64,000 nucleotides of DNA, taken from the NCBI GenBank assembly GCA_030142905.1, contig JASJOG010000067.1, positions 992,001-1,056,000 on the forward strand. The letters are read 5' to 3'. Of the stretch, positions 1 through 13,445 are shown piece by piece. A program made the translations under genes and the position numbers. Each line of letters begins with the position of its first letter. The stretch's first letter is position 1. The notes below the pieces were generated by a model. It did not search any database. It saw nothing but the letters and a program-made list of their open reading frames with translations, and had not been told where the DNA came from. This DNA comes from Heliopora coerulea. Its lineage: Eukaryota; Cnidaria; Anthozoa; Scleralcyonacea; Helioporidae.

Positions 1-375
1 TCGACTGGAGAAAAACATCTTCCTTTGGTATTTCTTCGCTGTCGATAGCACAATGAATGACAGATCGATCGTACAATGAAAATGTCAGACAATGGACACT
101 TCTCAATCGTTTTTAGGGCAGAATATTCACTACGTTTCCGCTAAGCATCAGTTTAGTCCGACGGATATTAATCTTTATCGGCTACTTCGAGAACAGAAGG
201 TAATCAGGCATCAAAGCGGAGGAGAAAATCGTTCAATCTCCAATATAAACAACTATTTCGTCCTGTAACCAGGTCGCCATTTGTAAACATTCTTCGCCTC
301 AAAAAAGTGGTCAACAAGCACGATCCATTTCATGAGCTTTCGATTGTAACCCCCCCTGAAACTCCTCAAATAATT

Positions 376-415
<40 letters not shown>

Positions 416-462
416 GTAAGTAAGTAAATAATTAAGTAAATAAATAAATAAATAAATAAGTT
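376..462. repeat. (AAAT)n microsatellite
   Basis: About twenty AAAT/AATA units, with two short stretches drifting to AAGT. Confidence 0.9.
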
Positions 463-1242
463 ATTTACCTGATTCTCGAAATATAAAGATACCTGAAACT
501 TAATTTGTATGTTAGGGAGGTTTTTCCCTCAGCTTTTGTTTCCTGTTTTTGGTTTTAACGAAAGAAGTGTTACTGTGCAAGAACGTACCTTTAATATCCT
601 AACGCGAAATAAGAACTTTGTTGTATTAAATGATGCTGTTATCCCACATTCTCATGAATACAGCGTATCGCGCACATTTCATAAGTGTTATAAAGCAGCC
701 TGTAAAATATTGCACTTTCCTTTTATAAAATTTTGACACCTATCACAGTAGCGAAAAAAAAAATTTTTATAGACTTTGACGGTTTTTAACAGGAATGAAT
801 ACAATCCTACTTTATTTTCTTTGATATCCAGATCGCAGTACTTTTCGGTTTTAGCAGCTGAAACTATATTTGTTTTACCTGATTGTCATGGTTTGTACCT
901 CATGGGTTTTTTTGCGTGTTTTATCTATGTTGGAGTGTTTCTTTAAAACATCAGCTATGGATTGACCAGGCGGAAAACGTAATCTCAAAAGGAATATCAA
1001 AGTCCAGCAAAATATCTTAACGAAAGCCATCGAGTCGGACACAGAAGTAAATCGTAATATTTAATAAAGTTCTAACGTTTCGGTGTATTAATCACAACAT
1101 CATCAGAGAATAATTTACATAACTGCCTAAAGCCTAAGTATATAGTTACAAGGTGTAATAATATTCATGCATTAACCAATCAGAGGACGTACTAAAAATA
1201 AAAGTTACAGGTATGAGAACACAAACAACATGGAAGAGTAAA

Positions 1243-1325
1243 CGGACGGACATATTTTACCAACAGACGGACGACGGACATATTTTACCAAGAGACAGAC
1301 AGAGGGACATATTTTACCAACAAAT
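1243..1325. repeat. Short minisatellite
   Basis: Three imperfect copies of a unit containing GGACATATTTTACCAACAGA, joined by GACGGAC-type spacers. Confidence 0.7.
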
Positions 1326-1559
1326 GGATATATGGCCAATAAAACAAGGAAGAGTGATCGATAGTGTTGATGTGCACAAGAAAGTAAAGTACATCATTTT
1401 CTATGTTATTAGATTCCGTGGAGGTGGAGCCAAACCAAAGCGCGCCAAAACTCTCAGCCAGTGCGAAAGCAATAACTTTACTAGTTACCAGGCTTTCGTT
1501 CCAAATGTCGTATCTCCTCGAAGTTGAATGTTTACATGTAACGTAAAACTGATTGAAAA

Positions 1560-1653
1560 GGTGTTATTTCATAGGCGATGGCTACGGGAAACACCTCATG
1601 TAAAACAAAATCTTTGAGTAAAGATGTTTCCTGCGGGAGCAGAGCGAAGCAAG
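1560..1653 (+). other. Candidate 5' leader exon of the TTC3-like gene
   Basis: A strong donor, AAG|GTAAGT, ends at 1653. Splicing it to the acceptor before 3149 gives a leader whose own ATG at 1624 opens a short frame that stops just before the main ATG at 3172. That frame would be an upstream ORF. The left boundary is arbitrary and the exon is inferred only from the donor and its position. Confidence 0.35.
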
Positions 1654-3171
1654 GTAAGTTTTAGCGAGAAAAATCGATGGATTGCTTGGTCTATGTTGCA
1701 TTCGGTGATACTATCAATCAGAAATGACAGATTGTCAGATGAACGATTGCGCCGAATAATTTTGTTAAACAGTGTGGCGTTTGTCCTGCTAACTCTGGAC
1801 TGTGAACTGGAAATTTAGTCAGGAAACGAATGGGTTGAATATTCAGCAATGGCGTAATGGCCCTGCATCCACCCTTTACCGTTGATGTGATTTAGTTTAT
1901 TATGTACCCCTTGGCAACCAGTGCCAAATCATTTTTTGTAATCAATATGCTACGTTGTGATCTACTGCGACTGTTTTGCAAGGTTGCTAACAAACAAGCC
2001 CAATAAATGACTAGGAATTGCAGGTAGGCAAAATTAGCATGTTCTAATTAAGAATTCTCACTATTTAAGTTCTAGAATAACTGTCCCATGGTGACCCTAT
2101 GAGGTAGAGGGGTACACCAGATCGTGATTTACACTGTATGGTAGGATATGGGATTTTCCAAATGGTGAAAGGAAATCCAGTTGGATTATCCAGCTGGATA
2201 CCACAGTATTTGTATTAAAATAAAGTAAATTAAACCATTTTTAGTTTTCCCCAAGTTTATTTCTTGCATGGGTAGACCTACACTATTGCATCTTTTATCA
2301 GTTATTACCCAAAAAATATATGCTGAATTGCTTCTAGACTATTTTGGAGACATCACCTTATGTAAACAGTAATTGTACCAAATTTGTTATCAAAACAACT
2401 GGGCAAACTCTTTTATAAGAACTGCAGTTAATCTTAAAATAAATACCAGTAGCAAGCAGAGGATGCAAACCAAGCCAATAAAAAAAGTAAAAAGGAAATT
2501 ATGTACTTTTAAGTATATTATTCATTAAGTACAAGTACTGAAGCACTTTTCCAAGTGGGCACCTGGTATTAAGATCTTTTAGCCATGTTATTATTAAAAC
2601 ACTAAATCTACCAACATTTTTTTATTCAAGTTAATAATCTTAAACATAAAAATTAAAAATACAATCATGAACCTTACAGCTAAACAAATTAATATGAACA
2701 GAGTCAGACCAGTTTGTTTCAATATATTGAAAGAATGTGGACACATGTTCCATACTGTACTTATCAGAATAAACCAAATACTGGTAGTTGTTAACTGTCA
2801 AGATCAAATTATCTCTTTGATGCACCAAGCAAATTCAGTGGACAAAAATCTATTTCCACCATTATGTTTTAACATATTGCTTATTTAATGGATTGTAAGT
2901 TTTTGTGGTTTTGGTTTTTGAAGTTGTTTTGCTAATTTTGCAAACATGAAGCAATTTTTCTCTGCCACAAGCGAAGAACGTTTGCCATTGGCTGCTGTGG
3001 TGTGTTGTAGCATGCACCCAGCTACATGTACTAAGATTTTGAAATATTATGAAAGGCTCACTTCATTCACTGTCACTACAGTTGTTGCATTTATTGCTGT
3101 TGTATTCTTGAGGAAGTGTTCATGCTTGTCTTTCTGTTTTCATTTTAGGCAGATTCTCATTTTGGTTAAAC

Positions 3172-6100
3172 ATGACAAAACCAGAACAAGCTGAGCATCT
3201 AAATTTCCTGGAACGTTATTTAATGGCACCATTTCTTATTGAAACATGTAGTTTCCATTTTCCAAAAAAGGTACTGTCAGTATATGTTTTAAACCTCTAC
3301 ATTCAAACTTTCAATGTAAATTTTTCAACATAACTATATATGTACAACCATGCATGCACCAACATATGCTATACAGTAATCCCTCAGGTCAAGCAATTAA
3401 TCACACAAGAAAAAATTAAACTAAATCTATTCATCTATTTATCCATTGTGGAAGAAGCAAGCATATATTCATTTACACCAAGCAAAAATATCAGGGTCAA
3501 GGTTGTGATTAAAACTACCTGTACCTTGACTGCAATGAGCAATTTGGATGAAGAATCGCTGTGAAAACAGTTCTAGGTTTCCAGTCCTGTTACAGGAGCA
3601 TAATTACACAATGCCATTACAGTACTTCCTATAGATGCATTATATAAACAAATGTTGGCTTTCACAAGGTTTGATGCTTTTGATTGAAACTCTTTCTCAG
3701 TATTTAGTAATCATAAAAAATAATAAAGAACCGGTCAGTTACATGTTCAACCTATGTACTGGTAAGGGAACACTCTATCATTTTACATGAACTCTGGCTA
3801 ACACCAGACAGTTAGTTTCACTCCTCAAGGAGTTGAGCCCTGCCCCTTAATGAATTAATTATGGTATGTATTTTGATAGTTTTGTTGCCCATTGTCCTGT
3901 TGCTTTCATTTATGGTGGCCATTTCACAGGTTGTCCATTGGAATTCAAATCTTAATTGGAGTCACTATCAATGTGAATTCAACTTAATGTGGAGATCACA
4001 ATAGCACTTGTATCTTTTTGGCATGCTATTTGCTAGAGAACTAAAAAGCTCATGAGGTGGTGTCGATAAACTGAGTTTTCATACCTCAATTTTGGACCAT
4101 CACTCTTGCTATTATATGACCTAGACCAGAATCTGGATCAAAGGAACAGTAGCATCTTCTGACAATTTTAGCTTGTATCTGCTGTCATTATCACTTTTGT
4201 TATCATTTCTGTTATCATTATAATTATCGTTGTTGTTGCCATTGCTGTTGCTATTACCAAGTATTGTTGTCAAGTCCACCTTATATGAGTCCATATCCAT
4301 GTCTGAGACTTTCAAGTCCATGTTTGAGCTTGTCAGTTTAAATCCAAGTCTACCTATTCTGGGTCCAAGTCCCAAGTGTTTTATTAGGGGTAAGTCCAGG
4401 ATTTTCAAAAGAAGAAGGGTGCTTTATTATTTTGGTACAAATGTAATCAGGCATTTACAGGTGTGTGGGGTCCTTGTGAATGGGGATATAATACCATCAG
4501 GCATATGGTCAGTGTCTGCAGTTTCAGCAACAAAGTTGCAGAAGTGGTCCACGTTGACTGGGAATAGTGGACAGTCTAGCCAAGCAAATGTTAATTTTAC
4601 TTGCTGCCAATTTAAGTTCAGCATAATTTCAATTTTGACTCAATTCTATATATCTCAATTAGCAAAACTTTTTATGTTAAATGCAGAAATAAACTGATCA
4701 AATTTTGTCAAACTCATGCTGGATTTGTGCCTTAGAGCACTGACTACCTTGCTTGATTGAAGCAGTTGATTTTTCAAATTGCACAGAACTGTGTTTTGAT
4801 ATAAATTTAGTGTGTACTGTAAAAAAGCTCACATTAAGCTTATGCACAAAGCATTTGAAGTTTTCATGGCATATGGCAAACAAGAATCTGATGTTGTCTA
4901 TTTACTGTAATCTCTATAAATGTTTTTTTACAGGTAGTTGTTTTTAGACTTATTTTAATTGCTTTCAATTCTTAGGTTCTGGGTTGGCTTAAGGAAACTG
5001 AACTGATTGAACATCAAATTAAAACAAGGTTTCATATTGATATATGATTTTTTTTCTTTGTCTTTGGTTTCAAATTTTACTTCAAAGAACAAAAGGTGAT
5101 TTACTACTAACATTCTTTCTTGTTTCTAGTTGTAGGCCTTCTCAAACCTTGACTAGAAAACAACTGGAGGTTGTAGAATGTGCAGAAATTGTAATGAATA
5201 TTGTCCTACCAGCTTTGGTAAGTTCCATTTTATAATGTTCTTGCTTAGATATATTTATTTGGCTGGAATTTTTCATCAAACTGCAAGTGTGAGGCAGTTA
5301 TTACTTCCCCTTTTATTATTTATCACCTCCTACTTAATCATCCATCCCACCATTACTACCTCTAGTAACACCTGTTGTGTTAGTTGCTGTAGCTGCTACT
5401 TTGTTTCTACAGAACAGTAAGCATTCCCTGAGAGACTTCAGTGATATTGTTGCCAAAGTTGAACAGGTACAGTGTATATGACTAACCATCCCTTCAATAC
5501 TATATATGCAAGAGTCAAATTTAGTTGTGGACATTGCAGACATGCCCAACAATGGACAGCTAATGTCTGACAATAGAAAAAAATTTTTGTTAACTCTGCA
5601 GGCACTTTTGACCAACAATTAAGAGTTAACAAGGGCTGGCCAATGTTTGCCTGAAGTCAGCACCCAGAACTTTTCTTAACTAATAAATGTACCTCTCAAC
5701 CCCATAATTACAATACAGTAACTACAACTGAAAATCTGTGTCGAAGATGGCACTCTGTTATCAAACATTATGTATTTTGTGCCATAAGCAATCCTAGATT
5801 TCCCAACACAGTGTATTGTAAATGTTTATTCCCCTTTGTGCTATAGTTTCCAATTTTATACATTAGACAATGGCCAGATACCTAATCTATCATGAGTATC
5901 AAAAACTCCAGTGCAACAACAGCAGCTTTGGGAAATTGGTCAGATATTGTTGAAAAAAATTGAAGGTTGACTAAAACTATGTTGTTTTTGATCATAATAT
6001 TTTGTGGTAAAACTGCCCTCAAAATACAGAAAATTACATTTAAGTACATGTGAAAATCAAAAATTTTCCATGGGAGCATGCTCCCAGGCCCCCCTACAGT

Positions 6101-9100
6101 GTTCTCATGCCTTTGGCATTTGGCCAGCTCCCCTTAACCTAGACATCTTCCTTTCGCAGTGATTAAGAGGCAAAGGTGCACTTTATTGTTTGCCTCTGGC
6201 TGATGACAGATGATTACACTCATCAAGGGATTAGCCCTGTCCCTTAATGAGTTAACTTGAATGAGACATACATGTAGATACAGTATAGTTTACATCACAC
6301 CAATGAGTAGTCTAGAACCATGCCATCTCCTGAGAATTCTGAAAGTTTGAGGTTTCTAAAATGAACTTTCCTCAACTTTGTGGATGGCCACTTGACATCA
6401 AAAATTTTGCCATAATTCAGGTTCACAGTACTATGAACAGTTTGTCACTTCTATCCAATTAGGTGGAGACAGTTACTGAAGTTGTTTACTTAATGAGGCC
6501 TCCTTTTCTAACTTATTTCCTGAGGTAAGTTTAACATTCCTGTCTGAACATTTGTCATTAGTTTAATCTCGTGATGTTCATTAATGAACTCACCACGTGA
6601 CTGTGAACTTGAGGAAGTTCACATTCATATGGGGCGGGGGGGGGGGGTTAATCAGTAGTTCATGCCACCTTTCAGTAATAAAATTTAATTTTGTCATCAG
6701 ACAGAGCTACTGATCTAGTTTAGAGTAGAACTTGCAACTTGATTGATGATATTTTTCATTTTAACTTCTTTTTCAGGAAAGTTCTTCTGAAAAGATTACC
6801 AGCACTTGATGAAAATCATTTAATGTTGCTTACAGCTTCACTGTTAACTACAGGTAACTAATGACAATATGATGAAAGTAGCAAATATACAAAATTCCTA
6901 TCAATAGAAGTGAAGAAATGGACCAAAGGGAGAAAGGGATGGGATGGGGAGATGGGGGATAGAGGGAGAAAAAAAGGAAGGTGGGAAGATAGGAAGAAAT
7001 GGTGAAATGAAGAGGGGAACAAAGGAGTAAAGGAAGGAATGAATGAAAGTGTGACAAAGGAATGAAGTGAACAAGTGAGTGAATGTACTTTAGAAAGGAA
7101 GAAGTGAATAAAGGAATGAATAAATGACAGTGAATAAAGGAATAAAGAAGGGAATTATAGAATGAATGAGGAACATAGTGAATGAAGGAGTGAATAAAGA
7201 AATGAATGAATAATGGGGTTAATGAACAAATGAAGGATGAATGCAGGAATGAAGAAGTGAATCAAAGAATGAATGTATAACAGGGAGAATGAAGAAATGC
7301 CAGAGGGAATGTAGGAATGGAGAAGTTAATTAAGGGATGAATGAATGGGAAAGTGTCAAAGTGAATAAAGGAATGATTAAGTGAATTATGGAATGAATGA
7401 GGAAGAAAGTGAGTGAAGGACTGAGTAAAAGAATGAAGGAATAACAGAGTGAATTGATGAATGCGGGAGTAAATAAATGAATAAAGGAATGAAAGACTGA
7501 ATAAAAGAATGAAGGAATAACAGAGTGAATGGATGAATGCGGGAGTAAATAAATGAATGAAGGAAAGAAAGACTGAATAAAAGGATGAAAGAATAACAGA
7601 GTGAATGAAGGAATGCAGGAGGAAATGTAGGAGTAGAGAGAATGAGGGAATGGGGTCAATGAAGCAGTAAATAAACAAATGAAGTGAAAGAATGGATGGG
7701 AAAATAAATGAATGAACAAGTTTATGGGTTACCTTTGTTCCACAATAGTTACTGATTGAACTGTCGTTATCATCATCATTTGCGTTACAGTCATGAACTA
7801 CCTAAACGAGATAGAGGAAGACCATTCATGCAATCGCCTTATGCAATTCAAAAATGACACCTATACAAGAAATGTGGTAAGTCAGTTTTCATTTATAGAC
7901 AGGCCTGATGGGCCTTTTCCAAAATACTGCCCAATTTAAATCAGGTTTTCAAGAGTTGCCAATGCAAGTTACAGGCCACCTTAGCCTTTTGCCCCAGGCG
8001 CTTTTTATATTCCAAATTATCAATTGAATTTGATGTAGTAGATTACTGACATCAATATCATTACAGATGCTGAACCATCAGTTCTATAGATTTAGTGATG
8101 TTCATACTTGTAACAGAGGAATGAAAAGCTTTGTACAATTTTTTAGTGAAGTTTTCGTGAAACACTTGGCTGCAGTAATGAATATAATTTTAACTGATCT
8201 TGTTGTCTTGGTTGTAATATTGTGTGCAATGGCCTTCAAAAGCTGGCGTTTGCGTCCTAAGAATACACGAGCATGCATCTTTGGGCATTCAAATTTTAAG
8301 TACTGTGACTACTAATTTTCACTTGCTATTCTTTGACGAAATGAAAGCCTTGTCTGAATTAGCATTTTGAGCCTTATTCTTGTTGTGATAATTCGTCAAA
8401 CGTTTGAGAGATGAACGAGTTTGAAAAGGCCAACATAAATGCACATTAAAGAACACTAACTCATTGAGAGGCAGGGCTCATCCCCTTGACCAGTAAACTT
8501 TTCTGGCGTTCGCTAGAGTAAAATATAGTGTGCCATTGCCCCTGAAGGGGTTAAATTGGAAGCCATTTTTGCAGTTATAGTTAGGGTCTACACAGCAAAA
8601 AATCCTCACTTATTTTTGTCTTGTCTTTTGTTTGCAGAACTTGGAAACCCTACAAGAGAAAGGAAACAAGTTCTTTAGATCTGGTCAATTCCGAAGTGCC
8701 ATTGCTATGTACTCAAAGGCAATTGAAATCAGGTACGGACCACTGAGAAGAGAATGTATTCAGTCTTTGTTTGTACTGCTTGTGTTTGAGACAGTTAAGG
8801 GTGGTGTAGAGGACGTGGATCAAATTTATGGTTGAATGGTATGAATAGTTTGGTAAGTACAGTAATATATCACACGAGTGTTTCATCAGATATCCAAACA
8901 TCGAGAAGTGAGTTGAAAAACAAGGAGACATAACCGAGTTTTTTTAACCAACTTCGAGGTGTTTGGATATCTGATGAAACTCGACTTTCGAGTGTATGAT
9001 ATTACATCTCAAATGAATCTGTATTTAAAGAGAAAATCGGGTTTTATGTTGTCGAAATTTTATGCTAATTAAGATCAGATATCCAAACTACGTCTCGGTA

Positions 9101-12100
9101 CTGATTTGCTTTGTGGTCTGCTCATGAATTGTTGACGAGTTTGAGATGGTATGTTACTGTTAAATAGTATTTTTAGGATAAATATTGTGTAGGCGTGATA
9201 TTTTGTAGTGTTGTATAGAACGGCGTGAATAGTACAATGATATATGTTACAGTAAAGATTGTATTGTATGACGTGGTATGTTTTTTCAATACTGTAGCAA
9301 GTGAGGAGCCAGGCTGAAATCGTACTTTTAGGATAAATATGAGTGTCCAACACAAAACGCGGAATAAAGCCATGACAAAGATAAAAATAAAGTTTCGTTA
9401 AGTGCACTAACATTTCGTCATTTAATGAAACTTTTTTTTATCTTTGTCATGGCTTTATTCTGCGTTTTGTGCTGGGCACTCTTATTTATCATAAAACTAG
9501 AATTTCAGCCTAGCTCCTCGCTTGCTACAGTGTTAAGTAGTATGGTGTGGTGTGCTGGAGTATGGTACAATGTATGGTATTATGTAGACTGGTCGGGTGT
9601 GGTATAGTGATGGTATAGTATTGTGTAGGCGTGATATTTTGTAGTGTTGTATAGAACGGCGTGAATAGTACAATGATATATGTTACAGTAAAGATTGTAT
9701 TGTATGACGTGGTATGTTTTTTCAATACTGTAGCAAGTGAGGAGCCAGGCTGAAATCGTATTTTTAGGATAAATATGAGTGCCCAGCACAAAACGCGGAA
9801 TAAAACCATGATAAATATAAAAATAAAGTTTTATTTAGTGCATTAACGTTTCGTCGCATCACGCAACATCATCAGAATGGAGAGATAATTACAGTTTATC
9901 TATCTAGCTATCTATTTATTCACTGTAAGCTGTAATTATATCTCCACTCTGATGATGTTGCGTGATGCGACGAAACGTTAGTGCTCTTAATAAAACTTTA
10001 TTTTTATCTTTATCATGGCTTTATTCCGCGTTTTGTGCTGGTTACTCATTTATCCTAGAACATGGTATGTTATGGTTTGGAGCAAATGACGCTGTTTGGT
10101 ATGATGTAGTTATTGTGTGGTGTGGTATGTTAAATCATGTGATTCATGCCACGTGATTTGATGTTACATACTTTAGGTTATAGAAATGCTAGTTTCGTTA
10201 TCGTAAACGTTGGACTTTGTATTGTGCGTTCAAACTTAAGCCAATAAACTTTACTTGTTTACCTTTTACCGTAGTCCTTTCAATGGAGTGCTCTATGGCA
10301 ACAGAGCTCAGTGTTACCTGAACATAAGTTACTTCTGGTAAGCCTTAGTCTTGAAAGTGTGCAATATTGCTTAAACTATAGCACAACAGGCAGGTCAGGG
10401 CCCTAGCTCCTTAGCACCAATTTTTTAATCAGTTGTTGTAGTAACCTATTGTGAATTGTCTTCCATAGTCTACTTGCGCCATTGTAAGTTGTCTCGGAGG
10501 ATAATCTTGAAAAAATCCCGAATTTTAGGTTGGTCCCAATTTCCTTTGACTGATCCAACGTCGGTATATGTATATATATGTATCTTATCTATACAATCAA
10601 GGATTTGAATGGCTCGAGATGAAAAACAGATATCAAAGAACTGTGTTCGCCGTTCGCTGTCATTTTACAGTAAGCGCCCTTTCAACCAAACCAAATATTA
10701 TTTCGAATTTATAGACCTTTCAACCCACTAACTAGAAATGTTTCGAAGAGTTTAAGATGACGAAGAAGAACATTGAGGGTTCATTACAATGTTAATAATG
10801 TGGGATTTTGTTTCAAACAATCAAACTTTGGTTTGGGCGACCAATCATCCACATTCTTCTTTCTGATAGAAATCTTTCCACATCTCTGTACAACACCTCG
10901 ATCGACTGTACTTTTTCTTTTCTTCATTTCTTTATAGGGATGCGTTGTCAGATGGAAGACGGGCAGTGTTTTTAAATCCAAACTGGGATAAGGTACTCGC
11001 GAAAAATATAGCCTTTCATGTTTCTCGTATAGATAATCTTCATTCATTTCAATTGTCTGATCAGTAGCGAGGCTGAGCATAGCAAGCGGTCGTATTTTGC
11101 AAACTTAGCGTTACCTATGCATAGCAACAATTATGCTGTGGAAATTTAAAATAATCAACGATATTCAGGTATCAAGCTATATACACCCTCCAACGCAGTG
11201 GTTACTAAATAAAAATGCAACATTCAGCGGTCAAGATAGTGGTTATGTTAAGCATGACTAGAGTTTGCAACAACATTATGTTATGGAGATCTTTTGCTTC
11301 ACATCTAAATATTGTACATAATTTTGTATTTCCCTTGCATGATCCTCTTGCTATGCTTAGCCTCGTCACTACGTCTCATCTTATTTGTTTGATTCATTCA
11401 TTCATTTACTAATACCTTCGTTCGTTTATTCATTCATTTATTCATTCACAAATTCATTCATTCACTTACTCATTCATTTAATTTTCTGTCATTTCGTTTA
11501 TACCTTTAATTTTGTTAATTTCGTTCATTTCATTTCAGTCACGTCTTTCGTTTCTGTAATTTTTTTACAATTCGTTCATTCCATATTCTTCAATGATTTC
11601 ATTCGTTTCATTCATTTCACTAACTGGTTTACACAGACCTTATTTGATGTATTTCTCAAAGTCTTTAACAAAACTATTTTGTTAAACCAGTATAAAATTG
11701 AACTCGTACTTGCCATACGTACTATGATGGTTAAACAGCTTAACCAAACAATCTTTTGTCATTAAACTAGAAATAGCGGCAGCTATAAATTCAAACAAAT
11801 TTAATAAAGCTAAGCTTCCGAGTGTCAGACTCTTTCACTTCAAGACCCAACCTGTTGGGTTGCGAAAAATGCAGCACTTGGGCCAGCGGTTGGGAACCGA
11901 ACCTGGGAATCTAGCGCAGTGCTCTTCCAGCTGAGCTACGAAGACGGTTGTCGAGAGTATAATGAGGTGGTTATCAAGTTTAATTTGTGCGAGCAGTGTA
12001 TGACACTGTGGTTCATTTTGTAGGCTTATTACCGATATGCTGCTGCATGTTACGAACTAGGATTTCACATGAAAGCTGTGGAGGTTAACGCACATGCACA

Positions 12101-13407
12101 AGCGATTTTCTCCGGGACAAAGGAGCTACTTTCTCAGGAAAAGAGATTTCGAAAACGTTTGTTTTGCTTCTGGATTTCTTGACTTTCTTTTGCCTTTGTC
12201 TTTTTATGTCTGTCAATTGTTACTGTATGTTGACTAAATTTACCGGAAATGTCAATAAGGAGTACAGTTCATAGAAAGGTAGAAATAGTCAATGTCGGTG
12301 TTTTATTTCCAAGAAGGGATGTTTTTGTGGGTGATGAAGTACCTGTGTTTGACTATTTGTAGATGCGTACATGTGTGCGTTGGTGTGCGTGTGTGTATCT
12401 GCCAGAGCGTCTGCCAGAGCGAGTGTGAGAGTGTTGGTGTTCGTGCGTGGAGGCGGTTTGGTGAGTGTGTGTGTAGAGGTATCCGTGAATGTGAGAGATA
12501 TTTGTGTGTGAGATTGTGCACGTTTGTAAGGGAGAAATAATCGATACGTGGGTTGGTGAGCTGTTTTTAAAAATTGATGTTTGTATGAACGATTTGGTGT
12601 GTCTATGTGCTTGGCTGTTGTCTAGTGTGTGAGTGTATGTGAGTGTGTGTACGCGCGAGCTTGAGTTGGTGTGTATTTTGGTGAGGGTGTTCGTGTTTGT
12701 GTGGGGTGTCCGTGAATGTCACTGTAAGCGCAGATTGGTCTCTGAATACTTGCGAGTGAATGTGTACGGACATTAGTGAGAAAGTTGGGTTGTGTGGATA
12801 TAATTGTGGGAGGCTCGGGTTGGTGTGTTTGCGCATGGGCACTAGAGTGTGTTTTAGTTTTTGTTTAGTTTAAAGACTGGTTAGTTTGAAAAAGTTTTCA
12901 TTTCATTTCTTTGTGTCTTTTTTGTGTGCTCGGTTCACTTGCTCTGTTTTATAAATATCTTGCCAGTAAGGCCAAAATGGCTAACCTCAGATTGACAGGA
13001 CAGCTGTTTGCCGTTGAGTTTTATCTTAATACGACTTCAATCTCTGCAGATAAGACGGAGCACAGATCAAACAAGCAAGTTCATGAAGTAGAATCATGGT
13101 GGTTCGATCCACAGTTCGAGGACATGCCAGAACTTGAATCCGACTCTGATGATGACTCAGGTAGGCAATGACTGTACCCTTTATAATGGTGTTGGGATAA
13201 TATTAATTATTACCTGAGTGTGAGGTCTGTACGGGAAAGTATTTGCCTGAGGTTTTCGGACTGATTTATTTCTCTCTTTCTTTTTTGTTTTCTTTCATTG
13301 TTTCCTTTTTTTATTCTTTCCTTCCTTCCTTCCTTCCTTTCTTTCTTTCTTTCTTTCTCTCTCTCTTTCTTCCTTTATTTCTTTCCTTCTCTCTTTCTGT
13401 CTTTCTC

Positions 13408-13445
<38 letters not shown>

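Larger units (their letters stand above)
1..1559. other. Upstream intergenic DNA
   Basis: No gene recognised. It holds an AAAT microsatellite (376-462), a minus-strand hairpin-type motif of the CTGATGATG...CGAAACGTTAG family (1071-1108) and a short minisatellite (1243-1325). Small open frames here show no family signature. Confidence 0.6.
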
